Both the position numbers and the translations under genes were made by a program. 6,138 bases of DNA, from contig JAKLHG010000251.1 of NCBI GenBank assembly GCA_022710255.1, positions 1 through 6,138 of the forward strand. The letters are read 5' to 3'. The DNA comes from Candidatus Hydrogenedentota bacterium (GTDB taxonomy: Bacteria > Hydrogenedentota > Hydrogenedentia > Hydrogenedentales > CAITNO01). The notes beneath the pieces were generated by a model, which was given only the letters and a program-made list of their open reading frames with translations, made no database searches and was not told the DNA's origin. Each line of letters starts with the position of its first letter. Within the stretch, counting starts at the first letter, position 1. Shown here in pieces: positions 1 to 6,078 of the stretch.

Positions 1-859
1 CGTCACGGGTAGCCCTGTATACCGCTTCCAGAGCGCACTCGGGCGCCGAATCCATAAGTGCCTCGTAAGGCTGCCTGACGGCGGTTGCCACATTTATTTT
101 AGCAATACCATGCTGTATCCCGTCGAGTACGCAGGCCTTTCGGATGCCCGTGCCTCCGTGCAGAACCAGGGGAATGCCGACAGCGTTACGAATCTGGTCA
201 AGTCTCTCTATGCTTAGACGCGCTTCCAATTTTTTTTCACGTCGGGTTGCTGCGGCGATGGCCCCGTGTACGCTGCCTACGGCAACGGACAACCAGTCCA
301 CACCTGTTTCTTCGACAAATATACGCGCCTGTTCCGGATCCGTAAATCCACGGCCGGTGGAAAAAACCTCTTCATAAGGAGGTAACGGCCCGGATTCATG
401 GCCCAACACAGCACCAAGCTCGGCCTCCACAGGCACACCGGACGCATGGGCCATATCAACAATAGATCTGGTTGCCGCGATATTCTCGGAAAAGGAAAGC
501 CGCGATCCATCCACCATGACGGAATCATAGCCAATTTCTACCGCTTCACGCAGTATTGTATCATATTCCACAGGGAGTTGATCTTCATCGATGACCGGCA
601 CGTGGTCCAGATGCAGTCGCGTATACCGTTCATCTTTGACGTTTTGGTAGGTATTAAAGACCTGCTGCAATCCGCCCGCGGCAAATTTCGTCCATTCGAG
701 GCGTGCCACCATTATCAGTCCAAAACAGTGTGTATCCCGCAACGCATTTACAACGGGCGCCATCATGGGAAGATAAGGAATATTAAACCCCGGAATGGCA
801 GTGCGGGCGGCAGCAGTGCGCAGCATCAGTTTTTGAAGTTTTAGTGGGTGAGGGGTCAT
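1..859 (-). CDS. Class II (zinc-dependent) ketose-bisphosphate aldolase, fructose/tagatose type, C-terminus cut by window edge
   Basis: This protein probably cleaves a ketose 1,6-bisphosphate into dihydroxyacetone phosphate and an aldehyde in the cytoplasm, using a zinc ion. The frame is open without a stop from the ATG at 859 to the left edge, giving 286 residues. Family members are usually about 280-310 residues, so only a short tail is missing. The class II marks are in order: HLDH at residues 83-86 (catalytic Asp85, zinc ligand His86), SVMVDGS at 113-119, VEAELGAV at 144-151, GSVHG at 195-199 (zinc ligand His198), LHGGTG at 233-238 (zinc ligand His234) and KINVATAVR at 254-262 (phosphate and DHAP binding). 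AGGAG lies 5 bases before the ATG, which fixes the start. The segment after HLDH differs from the common HLDHG form, and the N-terminal half is divergent, so fructose-, tagatose- and inositol-pathway substrates cannot be told apart. It is transcribed alone and divergently from mscL. Family is secure; substrate is not. Confidence 0.9.
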   Translation of the reverse strand, partial: MTPHPLKLQKLMLRTAAARTAIPGFNIPYLPMMAPVVNALRDTHCFGLIMVARLEWTKFAAGGLQQVFNTYQNVKDERYTRLHLDHVPVIDEDQLPVEYDTILREAVEIGYDSVMVDGSRLSFSENIAATRSIVDMAHASGVPVEAELGAVLGHESGPLPPYEEVFSTGRGFTDPEQARIFVEETGVDWLSVAVGSVHGAIAAATRREKKLEARLSIERLDQIRNAVGIPLVLHGGTGIRKACVLDGIQHGIAKINVATAVRQPYEALMDSAPECALEAVYRATRD

Positions 860-918
860 GTGCGCTCCTGACAGACCGGAAGCAAGGGGGCATTCGTTAC
901 GATTCGGCAGCGGAGAGT

Positions 919-948
919 AAGATACCATGAGCCGGGGTCGTGGCACAA
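919..948 (-). promoter_or_regulatory. Candidate sigma-70 promoter for the aldolase gene
   Basis: Read on the minus strand, TTGTGC (943-948) is followed after 18 bases by TATCTT (919-924). A TGG directly before the -10 makes it an extended -10 site. It would give a leader of about 50 bases before the ATG at 859. The -35 matches the consensus at only three positions, so this is a by-eye candidate. The TGG plus TAT arrangement is the same as in the candidate promoter at 5793-5821. Confidence 0.35.
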
Positions 949-1111
949 CCTTAAACAATATCTAACACTCTGAAAAATTTTGTAACACAAACTTATTTTT
1001 ATCAGGTAAAATATTACCAATGGTGCAGGGGAATCGGGCACACCTATAGTTATTGATGCGTACTGATGGTTATAGGAGTTTCAGTATAACACACACAGAA
1101 AGGAGTACATG

Positions 1112-1558
1112 ATGGATGCATTTGACAAGGTAAATAAACTTGGTGGCAAGAAAGCGTTTTCATTTCTCAGTGAGTTCAAGGATTTCGCTTTCAAAGGCAA
1201 TTTGATTGACATGGCTGTGGGTGTCATCATCGGTGGCGCATTTGGAAAACTGCTCGATTCTTTCGTTAAGAATGTAATTATGCCCGCCGTGAGCCTGGTC
1301 ATGCCCGGGGAACAGGGGTATGTGGACTGGAAGCTGACCGTAGGGGAAAAAACGATTCCCTATGGCCTCTTTCTGGGCGAAATCGTTAGCTTTCTGCTGA
1401 TTGCACTGGTTCTGTTCATTTTCATGGTGAAGATTGTGGGCTTGTTCACACGGACCAAGGTTGAAGAAGAAACGGCGCCCGCTACCTTGACGAAAGACCA
1501 GGAACTTTTGTCTGAAATTCGTGACCTCCTGAACAAACAATCCAACCCGGTGGCCTGA
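1112..1558 (+). CDS. mscL: Large-conductance mechanosensitive channel MscL
   Basis: This is an inner-membrane pentameric channel that opens under membrane tension and releases solutes after osmotic down-shock. The family signature is clear: FKGNLIDMAVGVIIGGAFGK at residues 27-46 begins the first membrane helix (about 32-58). A periplasmic loop follows, then the second helix (about 84-112), a charged linker and the conserved C-terminal helix around LLSEIRDLL (132-140). The protein has 148 residues against about 136 in E. coli. Most of the difference is an N-terminal lysine-containing extension of about 17 residues (DAFDKVNKLGGKKAFSF) before the usual start. Two ATG codons are adjacent, at 1109 and 1112. 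The site AAAGGAG at 1099-1105 is 3 bases from the first and 6 from the second, so I chose 1112; the earlier start adds one Met. A weak -10-like TATAAC lies at 1085-1090. It is monocistronic, with no cotranscribed neighbour. Confidence 0.95.
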   Translation: MDAFDKVNKLGGKKAFSFLSEFKDFAFKGNLIDMAVGVIIGGAFGKLLDSFVKNVIMPAVSLVMPGEQGYVDWKLTVGEKTIPYGLFLGEIVSFLLIALVLFIFMVKIVGLFTRTKVEEETAPATLTKDQELLSEIRDLLNKQSNPVA

Positions 1559-1566
1559 CCGAAAGA

Positions 1567-1580
1567 CAGGGTATACCCTG
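1567..1580. repeat. Perfect 14-bp palindrome just downstream of mscL
   Basis: CAGGGTATACCCTG reads identically on both strands and begins 8 bases after the mscL stop codon. It has no U-rich tail on either side, so it is not a standard intrinsic terminator. It could be a protein-binding site or a weak stem. It lies in the 244-bp convergent gap 1559-1802, where no credible gene is seen. That gap also holds AAGGAGG (1627-1633) with no real reading frame behind it. Confidence 0.5.
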
Positions 1581-1802
1581 AGTAATACTCGTAGTGCAGC
1601 AAGGTTAAGGCAATATTACGCTCTGTAAGGAGGAAATTTAGAGATAGTTGCCTGCCGCTGTTGTTATGCAATCCCGAAAGACGATGTGATAATACAGTTC
1701 ATATAAGTGTCCGCGGATCCATACAATGCAGAAAGCGGTACAACCTATTGGTGATTTGTGTAGACGAAGTGCGTGTCCAAGAGGTTGGGATTATGCTTCT
1801 TC

Positions 1803-3020
1803 TTAAAGGGAAATGTGGGCGTCTTTTTCGGATTTGCCTACAAAAGAGAGTAGAAGAGATGCGGTAAAGGCCAAGGTCGCACCCATAATGAAGGCGACAG
1901 GAGCACCGAATAAATTCCATACCCATCCGAATAAAACGCTTGCCGGGAGCGCGCCAAGTCCTATTGCGGCGTGGTAGAATCCTAGTGCGGCACCAACCTG
2001 TTGTCTGGGCGCCATGTCCGCAATCCAGGCGCGTTCAACAGGTTCCGTAAGACCATAATAGATTCCATAGACAAGAAAGATGATGATCAATGGGACCAGT
2101 TCCGCAGACAAGGCGAAAGCCAAATATACGACGCTGTAAAGTGTCCAGCCTGTTAATACGATGCGTTTCCGTCCCATCCGGTCTGACAAGGCACCGCCAT
2201 ACCAAGAGGAAATCATCTTTATGACATGATGAGCGGCCCAAACCAACGAAACACCGTATAGGGGCATGCCGGCATTGTTGAGATGCAACAGAATAAATGC
2301 ATCGGTCGAGTTGCCTAAGGCAAACACCAGTAAGGCCAGAAGGTACAGGTGAATGGAAGAGCCAAGTTCACGCCAATGTCCCAGTATCGGTTGCTTCCCG
2401 GTTCTTGGAGGTTCTTTGGGCACTTCCCTGACTCCGAAGGTCAGGACGAAAAGAACGGCGATGGCGGGGAGGAAGGCAAGAAGGAATACGTGGCGTACAG
2501 AGACCCCTCCCACCATGAGTAATATGGCTGCCAGGACGGGGCCTGTCACGGCCCCGGCGTGATCTAAAGCGCGCTGAAAACCGAAGGCGGTCCCACGATG
2601 GGTTATGGGTACGGCGTCCACAATGAGGGCGTCACGGGGCGCTGTGCGGAGTCCCTTGCCGATGCGGTCCGTGAAACGCATAACAAGGACAAACCCCCAT
2701 CCCGAGGCGATACCGATAAGAGGGCGTGCCAACCCCGCCAGGCCGTATCCGAACAGAACAAAAGGTTTTCTGCGCGTCGCACGATCGGACCAGATACCGG
2801 AGAGAAGTTTGAGAAAGGAGGCCGTCGTCTCGGCAATTCCTTCAATAATTCCCAAGGATACGGCCCCCGCACCAAGAACTGTTGTCAGAAAAACGGGTAA
2901 CAGTGGATAAATCATCTCGCTGGACATGTCAGTTAAAAAACTGGTGATACCCAATGCAATGACAACAGACGGCAGACGAAAATTTTTGCGGGGTGGTCCT
3001 CTCAGTATTTGAACAAACAT
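1803..3020 (-). CDS. Major facilitator superfamily (MFS) transporter, substrate unknown
   Basis: This is a predicted inner-membrane transporter with about 12 helices, 405 residues from the ATG at 3020, which is normal for the family. Both halves carry the MFS motif A between helices 2/3 and 8/9: GIWSDRATRRK at 75-85 and GALSDRMGRKR at 276-286. A second conserved stretch, DRIGKGLRTAPRDAL at 118-132, and the first helix with SFLTDMSSEMIYPLLP (27-42) are typical of one bacterial MFS subgroup whose cargo I cannot name. The frame stays open upstream to 3233, with other ATGs at 3104 and 3068. However, the longest version overlaps the start and ribosome site of the divergent hydrolase, and its extra residues do not look like a transporter N-terminus. 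None of the starts has a good Shine-Dalgarno site. A TAATAC lies just before 3020, so a nearly leaderless mRNA is possible. The gene is convergent with mscL and divergent from the SGNH gene, with no sign of an operon. Confidence 0.85.
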   Translation of the reverse strand: MFVQILRGPPRKNFRLPSVVIALGITSFLTDMSSEMIYPLLPVFLTTVLGAGAVSLGIIEGIAETTASFLKLLSGIWSDRATRRKPFVLFGYGLAGLARPLIGIASGWGFVLVMRFTDRIGKGLRTAPRDALIVDAVPITHRGTAFGFQRALDHAGAVTGPVLAAILLMVGGVSVRHVFLLAFLPAIAVLFVLTFGVREVPKEPPRTGKQPILGHWRELGSSIHLYLLALLVFALGNSTDAFILLHLNNAGMPLYGVSLVWAAHHVIKMISSWYGGALSDRMGRKRIVLTGWTLYSVVYLAFALSAELVPLIIIFLVYGIYYGLTEPVERAWIADMAPRQQVGAALGFYHAAIGLGALPASVLFGWVWNLFGAPVAFIMGATLAFTASLLLSFVGKSEKDAHISL

Positions 3021-3119
3021 AGTTGTATTATGTCTGAAAGGAGGTTGCAAAATAAAGATGTCAAACATGATAGTGGGAGTGGTGCCCGTTCCTGTCCCCT
3101 CCATGGCGCTGTACACTTT

Positions 3120-3149
3120 TTGACAACGGAGGGCTGCCGATAGAATAAT
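3120..3149 (+). promoter_or_regulatory. Sigma-70-like promoter for the SGNH hydrolase gene
   Basis: TTGACA (3120-3125) is a perfect -35, and AATAAT (3144-3149) matches the -10 consensus at five of six positions. The spacer is 18 bases. Transcription would start near 3156 and give a leader of about 60 bases. That leader contains a small hairpin, ACGG-CAAA-CCGT (3160-3171), and a 5-bp inverted repeat CTGAC/GTCAG (3172-3176, 3193-3197) just ahead of the ribosome site. The promoter lies inside the upstream extension of the divergent transporter frame, which argues against that extension. Confidence 0.6.
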
Positions 3150-3202
3150 AGTCGCATTTACGGCAAACCGTCTGACTATTTCATGTCTTAAGGTCAGGGA
3201 AC

Positions 3203-3211
3203 AAAAGGAGG
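3203..3211 (+). promoter_or_regulatory. Strong ribosome-binding site of the SGNH hydrolase gene
   Basis: AAAAGGAGG sits 7 bases before the ATG at 3219. This is close to ideal and decides the start, which also places a signal peptide directly at the N-terminus. Confidence 0.85.
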
Positions 3212-3218
3212 CCAAACA

Positions 3219-4268
3219 ATGAAAAGAAAACACACCCCCGGCATGATGATCATCTTTTACGTACTGTTCCTGCTTATACCGGTGATTTCACAGTCGGAAA
3301 CAACCATGGATATGCATGGTGAGAGCCTCGTACTGTCTGGTGCCATTCCGGGAACCCTGTGTTTTAACCAGATTATTCCCGGGACTGTGGTTGTGAGAAG
3401 CACCCATGACCCCGCAAAGGAAGGGATGGTGGTCTACGAACCGGAACGAGATTATGTGGTGGACTATGTCGCGGGAACCGTTACGCGGACGCCCGGGTCG
3501 CGCATTCCGGATTTCAGCACCAATATTCTTTATGGGAAGAAAGAATTTGATCATAACCAGTTTCCGGGTTTCGGAAATACGGCCTTCTTCGTTTATGTGG
3601 ACTATACGACGAGAAATGGTTCCGTCTTGTTTACCCCTAACGACCAGCGGGACGTATTGAAGCAGACGCGAGAACGATTGCAGAAGGGCGGACCCTTTAA
3701 AGTCATCGCTTTTGGCGACAGCATTACCTACGGTGGCGATGCGACCGAAGAGCGCCTCCAGTTTACGCGACGGTATGCCCAATGGCTTCAGGAACAGTTC
3801 CCCAAAGCACAGGTTGCCTTTGAAAATGGGGCAACTGGCGGGGATAGTACTGTATCAGGACTTGCCCGTCTGGAAGAAAAGGTATTGACACGACAGCCGG
3901 ACCTGGTATTGCTCGGTTTCGGAATGAATGACCATAATACAGGCGGTCCGGAACCGGACGTGTTTCATGACAATCTGGTGCAAATCGTTAAAACGATTCG
4001 GGAACGTACCGGGGCCGAAGTGCTGATGTTTTCCGCATTTCCGCCGAACCCCAACTGGAAATATGGTTCTCACCGTATGGAACTGTATGCGGCAGCCACA
4101 GAAAGGGCTGCAAATACCTCCGGATGCGCTTTTGGGAATGTGTATGCGGTCTGGATGAAAATGCTTGAAAGAAAAGACTGTTCCAGCATGTTGGGGAACA
4201 ATATCAATCATCCCAGCGACTTCGGTCACTGGCTGTATTTCGAAGTACTTAAAAATGTTCTTTTCTAA
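3219..4268 (+). CDS. Secreted SGNH/GDSL-type hydrolase with an N-terminal beta-rich domain
   Basis: This is an exported esterase or acetylesterase-like enzyme of 349 residues; the natural substrate is not evident. Residues 1-24 form a signal peptide (basic KRKH, then a hydrophobic stretch IIFYVLFLLIPVI). Residues about 30-135 make a separate, probably beta-sandwich region, with VVVRSTHDP, YVVDYVAGTV and a tyrosine/aromatic-rich FFVYVDY stretch. The SGNH domain runs from about 158 to the end. Block I is FGDSIT with nucleophile Ser168, block II is the ENGATGGDS region (oxyanion glycine at about 204-207), block III is GMND with Asn237, and block V is NHPSDFGH with catalytic His331. The residue three before the His, normally Asp in the DxxH pair, is Asn328. 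The family tolerates changes there, but this may mean a Ser-His dyad or another acid. It has its own promoter and ribosome site. It converges with the secreted ceramidase-like gene, which suggests, without proof, shared extracellular substrates. Confidence 0.88.
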   Translation: MKRKHTPGMMIIFYVLFLLIPVISQSETTMDMHGESLVLSGAIPGTLCFNQIIPGTVVVRSTHDPAKEGMVVYEPERDYVVDYVAGTVTRTPGSRIPDFSTNILYGKKEFDHNQFPGFGNTAFFVYVDYTTRNGSVLFTPNDQRDVLKQTRERLQKGGPFKVIAFGDSITYGGDATEERLQFTRRYAQWLQEQFPKAQVAFENGATGGDSTVSGLARLEEKVLTRQPDLVLLGFGMNDHNTGGPEPDVFHDNLVQIVKTIRERTGAEVLMFSAFPPNPNWKYGSHRMELYAAATERAANTSGCAFGNVYAVWMKMLERKDCSSMLGNNINHPSDFGHWLYFEVLKNVLF

Positions 4269-4374
4269 CCCAGAGTGATCTGTATATCCCAAAAAATGAG
4301 CATTCGGTGTAGTTATGATTTATGGGAACAGGACCGCTTGTGCTGTAAAACGCCATCGGAGGTAAGCGGGTACG
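4269..4374. other. Convergent intergenic gap between the two secreted hydrolase genes, with weak stems only
   Basis: Two genes end here facing each other, so terminators are expected, but none is of the classical GC-stem plus U-run kind. The best candidates are CCGCTT/AAGCGG (4334-4339 and 4364-4369) with a 24-base loop, and an imperfect AT-rich stem pairing TCCCAAAAAAT (4287-4297) with ATTTATGGGA (4318-4327). Either could act in both directions, or termination may be Rho-dependent. Confidence 0.3.
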
Positions 4375-5766
4375 TTATTTTTCCTGTATTAGTTTTTTGA
4401 TGGCGTCAGTAAGCACGGTTTCAATTTCGGGAGATACATTGCTCGTTCGCTGGCTGGTCTCATAGCCGCCCTGTTCATAGGCAATCGCAGTACCGATGTA
4501 GCCGGGCGTATAGTCGCCGTAGGCGGCCATGGCGACAAACAAGTTCGGACGTTCCGCCTTGGCCAGCAATTGATATTCCACAAAAAGCTCGGCGGGCATA
4601 TGAAGAATACGCGCATATCCGAGCGACAGGCAAGCCACGTCAATGAGGATACCCGCCTCGCGCCGTTGCAGCCACGCGATCTTGCGGGCGCAGTCCTCTA
4701 CGATGGTCATGTCCTTTTCCTCGAGCATGCGCTTCTCGAGTTCCGCCGCATTAAGTCCCTCCGCCACAGGCAACCCGACAGGTTCCACCGCCCAGCGAAT
4801 CGCTGCCGTACTGACGGGACTGCGTTCCGTGGCCTCCCAGGCACGACGCATACCGTCTTCCAGCCGTTGCGCCAGTATCAGGCGCATTTCTTTGGAACCG
4901 TCATTATACTTGCCTGCGGCCACGTTGCCGCCAGCGCCGTCAAAATGAATATGCAGCGCCTGCGGCACCGCCAGTTGCCGCATAAACCGTGCGATTCCGG
5001 GAAAATCCGGATTGGCGATGCCTGTCCGGTAGTAACTTTGCGGGTGGCAGGCATAATAACTGAGCACGGCCACAGGGGTGTCGCCGTTCCAGAAACTGAC
5101 CAAAGATACGTCTGGGTCAACCAATCCCTCGGGCGCGGCGATTAACTCGGGATTCTTGCAGGAAGAACCGCGCATCGGGCCGACCTTGCCATCCGGACCG
5201 ACAATGCGGCGGTTGGAGGCCACCTGGTGCACAGGAGCCCTGCCCAGTCCCAGGTGGGTTATAGGCTGTTGCTTTTCCATGGCATCCCGAACGGCCGTGC
5301 CTAAACGTTGCAGCACCTCCCGGTGAAAGGCCCCTTCATAACGGTGCGGGGTGATACCATGTTCTTTCAGAATACGTTCCGCCGTGAAGTCACAGCCGGG
5401 GGCGTCATGCTGATGCACCGTATGCACCGCTACCCGATGCATATCCGTACCCGCCGCTTCGGCCAGGGTCTGACGGAACGCGTCATGACCCTCGCTGCCG
5501 ATGCCGACCCAGTCAACCGCGCACAGCACAATCGGTTCATCCGCACCCGTCAGCACAATGCCCCGTGCCCGGAGGCTCATGTCCCAGGTGTTTATCACAG
5601 GATTATACGCTAGGTGTGCGCCGATCGGCGGTGTGGCGTCAATATCAAAAACAGCAAGTTGTAATCCGGCATTTTCTTGTGCACCGGCACCCGTTGTAAC
5701 CGTCAGTATCAAAATTATCGCCAAAACCAACATATATAGTCGTACCATGTATCTTTTTTTGTTCAT
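4375..5766 (-). CDS. Secreted neutral/alkaline ceramidase-like hydrolase
   Basis: This is a predicted exported zinc amidase of the neutral non-lysosomal ceramidase N-terminal domain type, 463 residues. The prototype hydrolyses the amide bond of ceramide, but bacterial relatives of this style often have unknown substrates. A signal peptide is clear: basic NKKRYMVR, hydrophobic LYMLVLAIILILTV, and likely cleavage after GAGA (residue 29). Likely active-site segments are HTVHQHDAP (115-123, compare HTHSxPG in ceramidases), ACHPQSYY (239-246, zinc-ligand His241 expected), DGAGGN (276-281, compare the nucleophile loop), MPAELFVE (390-397, Glu393 as probable ligand) and Tyr430 or Tyr435 near the end. 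The protein is shorter than full ceramidases (about 640 or more residues) and appears to lack the C-terminal immunoglobulin-like domain. The frame opens at 5802, but that ATG lies upstream of the candidate -10. AAAGGA stands before the ATG at 5766, so I chose 5766; 5778 is an alternative. Confidence 0.82.
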   Translation of the reverse strand: MNKKRYMVRLYMLVLAIILILTVTTGAGAQENAGLQLAVFDIDATPPIGAHLAYNPVINTWDMSLRARGIVLTGADEPIVLCAVDWVGIGSEGHDAFRQTLAEAAGTDMHRVAVHTVHQHDAPGCDFTAERILKEHGITPHRYEGAFHREVLQRLGTAVRDAMEKQQPITHLGLGRAPVHQVASNRRIVGPDGKVGPMRGSSCKNPELIAAPEGLVDPDVSLVSFWNGDTPVAVLSYYACHPQSYYRTGIANPDFPGIARFMRQLAVPQALHIHFDGAGGNVAAGKYNDGSKEMRLILAQRLEDGMRRAWEATERSPVSTAAIRWAVEPVGLPVAEGLNAAELEKRMLEEKDMTIVEDCARKIAWLQRREAGILIDVACLSLGYARILHMPAELFVEYQLLAKAERPNLFVAMAAYGDYTPGYIGTAIAYEQGGYETSQRTSNVSPEIETVLTDAIKKLIQEK

Positions 5767-5792
5767 GGATAATACCATCCTTTCTTTGCTCC

Positions 5793-5821
5793 TGTATACC
5801 ATACAAACTATCCGAGAACAA
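5793..5821 (-). promoter_or_regulatory. Candidate extended -10 promoter for the ceramidase-like gene
   Basis: On the minus strand TTGTTC (5816-5821) is followed after 17 bases by TATACA (5793-5798), with TGG directly before it (extended -10). The predicted start near 5787 leaves about 20 bases before the ATG at 5766. This excludes the upstream ATG at 5802. The -35 ends only 4 bases from the left arm of the inverted-repeat element. Confidence 0.45.
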
Positions 5822-5825
5822 AAAA

Positions 5826-6062
5826 CGTAGGCCGGGTGGAGCGGAACAATGGGGTATGTCGCTCTTGATATAAAAGGCTGAACACAAATGTGGATGCGTT
5901 GGCATGCTCAAGGCTGAGCGGAACCCGCCTTTATTATTCACATGCCGGGAAGCAAAGGCGGGTTCAGCTTAGGATACTTCATGTCTTTGGCGAAGGACGT
6001 ATACCTTGGGTGCATGTAACCTAAGAGTATGAATTGTTGTGTTCCGCTCCACCCGGCCTACG
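5826..6062. repeat. 237-bp concentric inverted-repeat element (REP/REPIN- or MITE-like)
   Basis: The outer arms 5826-5848 and 6040-6062 are perfect 23-bp inverted copies, starting CGTAGGCCGGGTGGAGCGG on the left and ending with its complement, so the ends read GTAG...CTAC. An inner perfect 12-bp pair (5921-5932 and 5954-5965) is centred within 1 bp of the outer pair. The 72 and 74 bases between outer and inner arms still share short blocks when one is reversed and complemented: CTCTT, RCATG and CTRAGC at matching offsets. No flanking direct repeat is visible and no transposase frame fits inside. GTAG-starting hairpins are known for REP elements mobilised by IS200/IS605-like RAYT enzymes; applying that here is inference. 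It occupies most of the 348-bp divergent region 5767-6114, which holds no gene. Confidence 0.75.
5921..5965. repeat. Inner hairpin of the concentric inverted repeat
   Basis: GAACCCGCCTTT and AAAGGCGGGTTC pair perfectly over 12 bp around a 21-base loop. Neither side has a U-run, and both flanking genes are transcribed away from it, so it is not serving as their terminator. The left arm is preceded by GAGCGGAAC (5916-5924, overlapping it), a direct copy of part of the outer arm (5839-5847). This links the inner and outer repeats to one origin. Confidence 0.7.
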
Positions 6063-6078
6063 GGTTTCCAATGAAATT

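Noticed and set aside
144..534. Short frames on both strands at the left end, suggesting a broken gene
   Set aside because: The aldolase frame is continuous on the minus strand from 859 to the edge, with no frameshift; the short frames are shadows.
398..844. Open frame of 148 codons on the plus strand
   Set aside because: It lies opposite the aldolase, whose minus-strand frame has clear class II motifs throughout; this is a shadow.
1661..1867. 68-codon plus-strand frame after AAGGAGG, starting with TTG
   Set aside because: It starts 27 bases after the ribosome-like site, runs into the transporter gene on the other strand and resembles no protein I know.
2598..2910. Two plus-strand frames of about 100 codons
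   Set aside because: They lie opposite the conserved MFS region with the SDR and DRIGKG motifs; their composition is that of shadow frames.
4570..5145. 191-codon plus-strand frame
   Set aside because: It is antisense to the ceramidase-like gene, which has a signal peptide and family motifs; no ribosome site of its own was seen.
5645..5941. 98-codon minus-strand frame crossing the inverted repeat
   Set aside because: It overlaps the ceramidase-like gene start in another frame and runs through the palindromic element; no ribosome site or recognisable domain.
5921..5965. Intrinsic terminator
   Set aside because: There is no U-run on either side, and both neighbouring genes are transcribed away from the hairpin.
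5826..6062. CRISPR array, tRNA or riboswitch in the repeat-rich region
   Set aside because: The repeats are inverted, not regularly spaced direct copies; no cloverleaf with anticodon or known riboswitch core is visible.
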